Origin: an uncultured Alphaproteobacteria bacterium
Lineage (GTDB): Bacteria > Pseudomonadota > Alphaproteobacteria > Caulobacterales > Hyphomonadaceae
DNA: 17,992 bases
NCBI GenBank assembly: GCA_903831485.1
Contig: CAIKXW010000277.1
Span: forward strand, 1-17,992
Direction of reading: 5' to 3'
Of this stretch, positions 15,739 to 17,992 are shown in pieces. Made by a program: the position numbers and the translations under genes. The notes under the pieces are model-generated. The model made no database searches and had not been told where the DNA came from. It worked only from the letters and a program-made list of their open reading frames with translations. Positions within the stretch are counted from its first letter, which is position 1. Each line of letters begins with the position of its first letter.

Positions 15739-16860
15739 ATGAAGCGCGGTCTTGTTCTCCTTGGAAGCCTCGCACTCGCCGCCTGCGCCAGCATGCCGCC
15801 TGCGCCAGTAGACGGTCTGAACAATTCCCTCCGCCTCAACCAGATACAGGCCATCGGCACCCACAACTCCTACAAGCTCCAGATCGACCCGCCCCTGATG
15901 GAGCTCATCAAGCAGCGCAACGCCAACACCGCCCTCACGCTCGACTACTGGCATCGCCCCATCGCCGAACAGCTCGATGCCGGCGCGCGACAGGTCGAGA
16001 TCGATCCTGTCGACGATCCCGAAGGCGGCGCTTTCGCCGATCCGCTGGGCGCCCGTCTCCTCGCGCAGCAAGGCGTCACCATCCCGCCGCCCGACCGCGC
16101 CGCACTCGCAAAGCCCGGCATCAAGGTCATCCACGCCACCGATATCGACTTCCGAACCAGCTGCCCGACTTTCGTGAATTGCCTCAGCCAGGTGAAAGCC
16201 TGGTCCGATGCACACCGTACGCACACCCCGATCCTGATCATGATCAACCCGAAGCACACGCCCATCTCATGGGAAGGCGCGACGCCCGTGCGCGCATTCG
16301 GCAAGGATGGGTTCAACCGTATCGAAGCGGAGATCCTGTCCGTCTTTCCGCGCGATAGCATCGTTACGCCGGATGAGGTACGCGGCCCCCATGCCACGCT
16401 GCGCGAAGGCGTCCTCGCGGGGGGCTGGCCGACGCTCGGCGAGTCGCGGGGCAAGGTGATCTTCGTGATCGACGACGCGCCCGCCCGCTGGGCCGCCTAT
16501 GTCGATGGCCACCCCTCCTTGAAAAACCGCATCGCCTTTGTCGGCGCAGGCGCGGCCTTTGAGGCGCCCGAAGCCGCCATACTGGTCATGAACGAACCGC
16601 ACGAAGACGAAGCCCTCATCCGCGAACGCGTCGCCCAGGGCTTCCTCGTCCGCACCCGGGCCGACGCCGACACCCGCGAAGCCCGCTCCGGCGACACCAA
16701 ACGCCGCGACGCCGCACTCGCCTCCGGCGCCCAATACATCTCGACCGACTACATCTGGCCCGACGCGCGCTTCGGAACAGGTTACACGGCGCGCCTTCCG
16801 GGCAATGCTGCAGCGCGGTGCAACCCGGTCAATGGTCCGTCCGGCTGCGCCCAGCCCTAG
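15739..16860 (+). CDS. Ca2+-dependent phosphoinositide phospholipase C-like lipoprotein
   Basis: A 373-residue predicted lipoprotein with signal peptide MKRGLVLLGSLALAAC and lipobox Cys16. The catalytic TIM-barrel half is recognisable: IQAIGTHNSYK with catalytic His42, GARQVEIDPVDD with acidic residues placed for calcium (Glu87, Asp89), and KVIHATDIDF with a second His132. LIMINPKHTPISW and GKVIFVIDD follow as later barrel strands, and the C-terminus ends with ISTDYIWPDARFGTGYTARL and a Cys pair. This matches the Ca2+-dependent PI-PLC-C1-like family, which cleaves phosphoinositide-type lipids outside the cytoplasm. Start 15739 is preferred because GGAG lies six bases upstream; an in-frame ATG at 15721 lacks a site. 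It sits inside the glp operon, 70 bases after the YjbR-like gene. The actual substrate is unknown. Confidence 0.8.
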   Translation: MKRGLVLLGSLALAACASMPPAPVDGLNNSLRLNQIQAIGTHNSYKLQIDPPLMELIKQRNANTALTLDYWHRPIAEQLDAGARQVEIDPVDDPEGGAFADPLGARLLAQQGVTIPPPDRAALAKPGIKVIHATDIDFRTSCPTFVNCLSQVKAWSDAHRTHTPILIMINPKHTPISWEGATPVRAFGKDGFNRIEAEILSVFPRDSIVTPDEVRGPHATLREGVLAGGWPTLGESRGKVIFVIDDAPARWAAYVDGHPSLKNRIAFVGAGAAFEAPEAAILVMNEPHEDEALIRERVAQGFLVRTRADADTREARSGDTKRRDAALASGAQYISTDYIWPDARFGTGYTARLPGNAAARCNPVNGPSGCAQP

Positions 16861-16987
16861 GCCGTTTCGCCCCCTGTGACTCCCTTGCAAATCTGTTATC
16901 GTTCCCCTGTCAAACGCCCCGATCGGCACAAGAGGGCGCAGGGCAGATACGAGTAGAAACGCAAAAAATCAGAGCCAGGAGAACAAC

Positions 16988-17248
16988 ATGGCCAGATACG
17001 GTTACACCCCTCCCGAAGCCACGAATGCCCGCAAGGAAGCCCAGGGCCGCCAGATGACGCTGATCGGCGCCGTCCTCGTCGGCTTCGGCGGCATCGGCAT
17101 CATCCTCTCAACAGTTCTCAAAGCCGTGTGGCTTGGAATTCTCGGCGGCCCGATCGGCGCGCTGTCCTGGCTTGCGCTGCTGGTCGGCGCGGGCGTGTTC
17201 TGGTGGGGCTTCACCAACATCCGCGATGCGCGCGCGAACCGGCGCTGA
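16988..17248 (+). CDS. Small two-helix membrane protein
   Basis: 86 residues with a hydrophilic N-terminus (MARYGYTPPEATNARKEAQG) and two hydrophobic helices: TLIGAVLVGFGGIGIILSTV (about 24-43) and IGALSWLALLVGAGVFWWGF (about 56-75). The tail is basic, RDARANRR. AGGAG lies seven bases before the ATG, a good ribosome site. It follows 127 bases of non-coding DNA after the phospholipase gene and is three bases from the next gene. I do not recognise the family. Codon use and the ribosome site support a real gene of the glp operon. Confidence 0.7.
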   Translation: MARYGYTPPEATNARKEAQGRQMTLIGAVLVGFGGIGIILSTVLKAVWLGILGGPIGALSWLALLVGAGVFWWGFTNIRDARANRR

Positions 17249-17251
17249 CGA

Positions 17252-17500
17252 ATGACGGCTGAGCCTGCCGCCACCACGCCTGACGCTGACCGCCTGAAAC
17301 GCGGCCAGCGTCAGTTCATGACCGGCCTCGCGCTGGTGATGGGCGGGATGGTGTTTGGCGGCGGGCTCGCCATGGTCTTCTACTTCCTCGGCCAGCGCCC
17401 CGGCGCGATCGTCTCCGCCGTCATCGGCGTCGGCGCCATCCTGCTGGGCATTCTGATGCAGGCCTCCGCTGCGAAGATCCTGCGGAGCAAGTCGTCATGA
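17252..17500 (+). CDS. Small two-helix membrane protein
   Basis: 82 residues with a cytoplasmic-looking N-terminus (MTAEPAATTPDADRLKRGQR) and two helices, MTGLALVMGGMVFGGGLAMV (about 23-42) and AIVSAVIGVGAILLGILMQA (about 52-71). It starts three bases after the preceding small gene, and its stop overlaps the glpU start (ATGA). The layout resembles the preceding protein in size and topology without obvious sequence identity. The family is not recognised. Coupling to glpU suggests a function with the transporter membrane complex. Confidence 0.7.
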   Translation: MTAEPAATTPDADRLKRGQRQFMTGLALVMGGMVFGGGLAMVFYFLGQRPGAIVSAVIGVGAILLGILMQASAAKILRSKSS

Positions 17501-17784
17501 CCTTCGCCTGGATGGGCTGGACCCTGCCGACCGCGCTGTTCTTCGCCTTCATCGCGCTGTCCCTCGTCACGCTCGGCGTCCTGACGAAGCTCGCACCCAA
17601 CAACCAGCCGCGCATGGGCGTCCTCGGCGTCGCCACCCAGCGCGGCGACCGGTTCTTCCTCACCTTGCTCGGCGCCGCCTTCATCCACCTCGCCTGGATC
17701 GGACTTGTCCCCAAGGACGCGCCCCTCTGGTTTGCCACAGCGGCGTCCGTGGTTTACGCAGGTCTCGTTTTCCGGTTTGTTTGA
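17497..17784 (+). CDS. glpU: GlpU-like DUF2160 membrane protein
   Basis: A 95-residue membrane protein with three hydrophobic segments: FAWMGWTLPTALFFAFIALS (3-22), FFLTLLGAAFIHLAWIGLVP (about 52-71) and a C-terminal LWFATAASVVYAGLVFRFV. The patterns WTLPTALFF, TQRGDRFF and GAAFIHLAWIGL are characteristic of DUF2160, the GlpU protein found between permease and binding-protein genes of rhizobial-type glycerol ABC operons. Its role in transport is not established. It overlaps the preceding gene by ATGA and is followed by a hairpin and glpV. Of the right-hand genes it is the strongest marker for the glycerol assignment. Confidence 0.83.
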   Translation: MTFAWMGWTLPTALFFAFIALSLVTLGVLTKLAPNNQPRMGVLGVATQRGDRFFLTLLGAAFIHLAWIGLVPKDAPLWFATAASVVYAGLVFRFV

Positions 17785-17797
17785 GCCGAAACAGGTC

Positions 17798-17816
17798 CGA
17801 AGCCGCAAGAGCTTCG
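17798..17816 (+). promoter_or_regulatory. Intercistronic hairpin between glpU and glpV
   Basis: CGAAGC (17798-17803) and GCTTCG (17811-17816) form a 6-bp stem with a seven-base loop, just before the GGAGGA ribosome site (17821-17826) of the binding-protein gene. There is no U-run, so it is probably not a terminator. Such hairpins often protect the mRNA of binding-protein genes. The function is inferred. Confidence 0.35.
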
Positions 17817-17830
17817 TCAGGGAGGAACTC

Positions 17831-17992
17831 ATGTCTGTCACGCGCCCGCGCGGGCTTCTGCTCGCCAGGGGGTCTGCGATTGCACTGGCCGCCTGCGGCC
17901 CCCAGCAACCGGTTGCAGCCAAAGACCCCAACCCCAACGCTCGCGCGGAGATCGCAAAGTTCCTCGACGCCGAGATCAAGGACCTGTCCACG
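17831..17992 (+). CDS. glpV: Probable glycerol-binding lipoprotein GlpV, N-terminal part
   Basis: The gene runs off the window after 54 codons. A GGAGGA ribosome site precedes the ATG. The N-terminus has a basic start, a short hydrophobic core and a lipobox (IALAACG, Cys22), followed by KDPNPNARAEIAKFLDAEIK. The binding protein of the rhizobial glycerol ABC operon follows glpU, and its mature form begins with a similar helix of acidic and lysine residues. Position and lipobox fit; the diagnostic ligand-binding domain is outside the window. Confidence 0.65.
   Translation, partial: MSVTRPRGLLLARGSAIALAACGPQQPVAAKDPNPNARAEIAKFLDAEIKDLST

Noticed and set aside
16861..16987. A possible promoter (TTGCAA near 16885) before the small membrane protein genes.
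   Set aside because: No acceptable -10 at the right spacing; only the AGGAG ribosome site can be supported.

Overview
The window is GC-rich, densely coded DNA with many ATGA/GTGA stop-start overlaps. It is most likely from a stalked or budding alphaproteobacterium of the Caulobacterales, perhaps Hyphomonadaceae. The main reason is a recognisable holdfast polysaccharide (hfs) locus at the left. A rhizobial-type glycerol ABC transporter operon at the right, a sphingomonad/caulobacterial-style TonB receptor and GANTC motifs in an intergenic region fit the same group. The family-level placement is inference.

Left (1-5814): holdfast synthesis. On the + strand are the C-terminal end of HfsA (Wzc/GumC-type chain-length protein), HfsB (BY-kinase-like ATPase without the Walker A lysine) and HfsC (Wzy-type polymerase). 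On the - strand, facing them, hfsE (priming sugar-phosphate transferase), hfsG (GT-A glycosyltransferase) and hfsH (NodB-type deacetylase) are translationally coupled. hfsC and hfsH converge and overlap by 112 nt. Together these proteins prime, elongate, polymerise, export and deacetylate an adhesive polysaccharide. No hfsF flippase lies between hfsE and hfsG.

Middle (5815-11555): upstream of hfsE lie remnants of a frameshifted HlyD-type membrane fusion protein and an unrecognised C-terminal fragment. A lipoprotein with a redoxin (thioredoxin-fold) domain and a Met/His-rich linker follows, then a strong UUCG-loop terminator and a 1086-residue TonB-dependent receptor, all on the - strand. About 430 nt of non-coding DNA separate the receptor from the divergent glycerol operon. 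They hold three GANTC sites, several palindromes and a candidate promoter.

Right (11556-17992): a glp-type glycerol uptake operon, glpS-glpT-glpP-glpQ-[yjbR-like]-[PI-PLC-like lipoprotein]-[two small membrane proteins]-glpU-glpV (cut by the window end). GlpS and GlpT are the ATPases, GlpP and GlpQ the permeases, GlpU a small DUF2160 membrane protein and GlpV the binding protein. Compared with the rhizobial order, four extra genes sit between glpQ and glpU. One is a secreted phosphoinositide phospholipase C-like lipoprotein, which suggests a link between lipid-derived substrates and glycerol uptake. This insertion is the most interesting candidate for an undescribed functional unit. No RNA genes, insertion sequences or CRISPR arrays were recognised.
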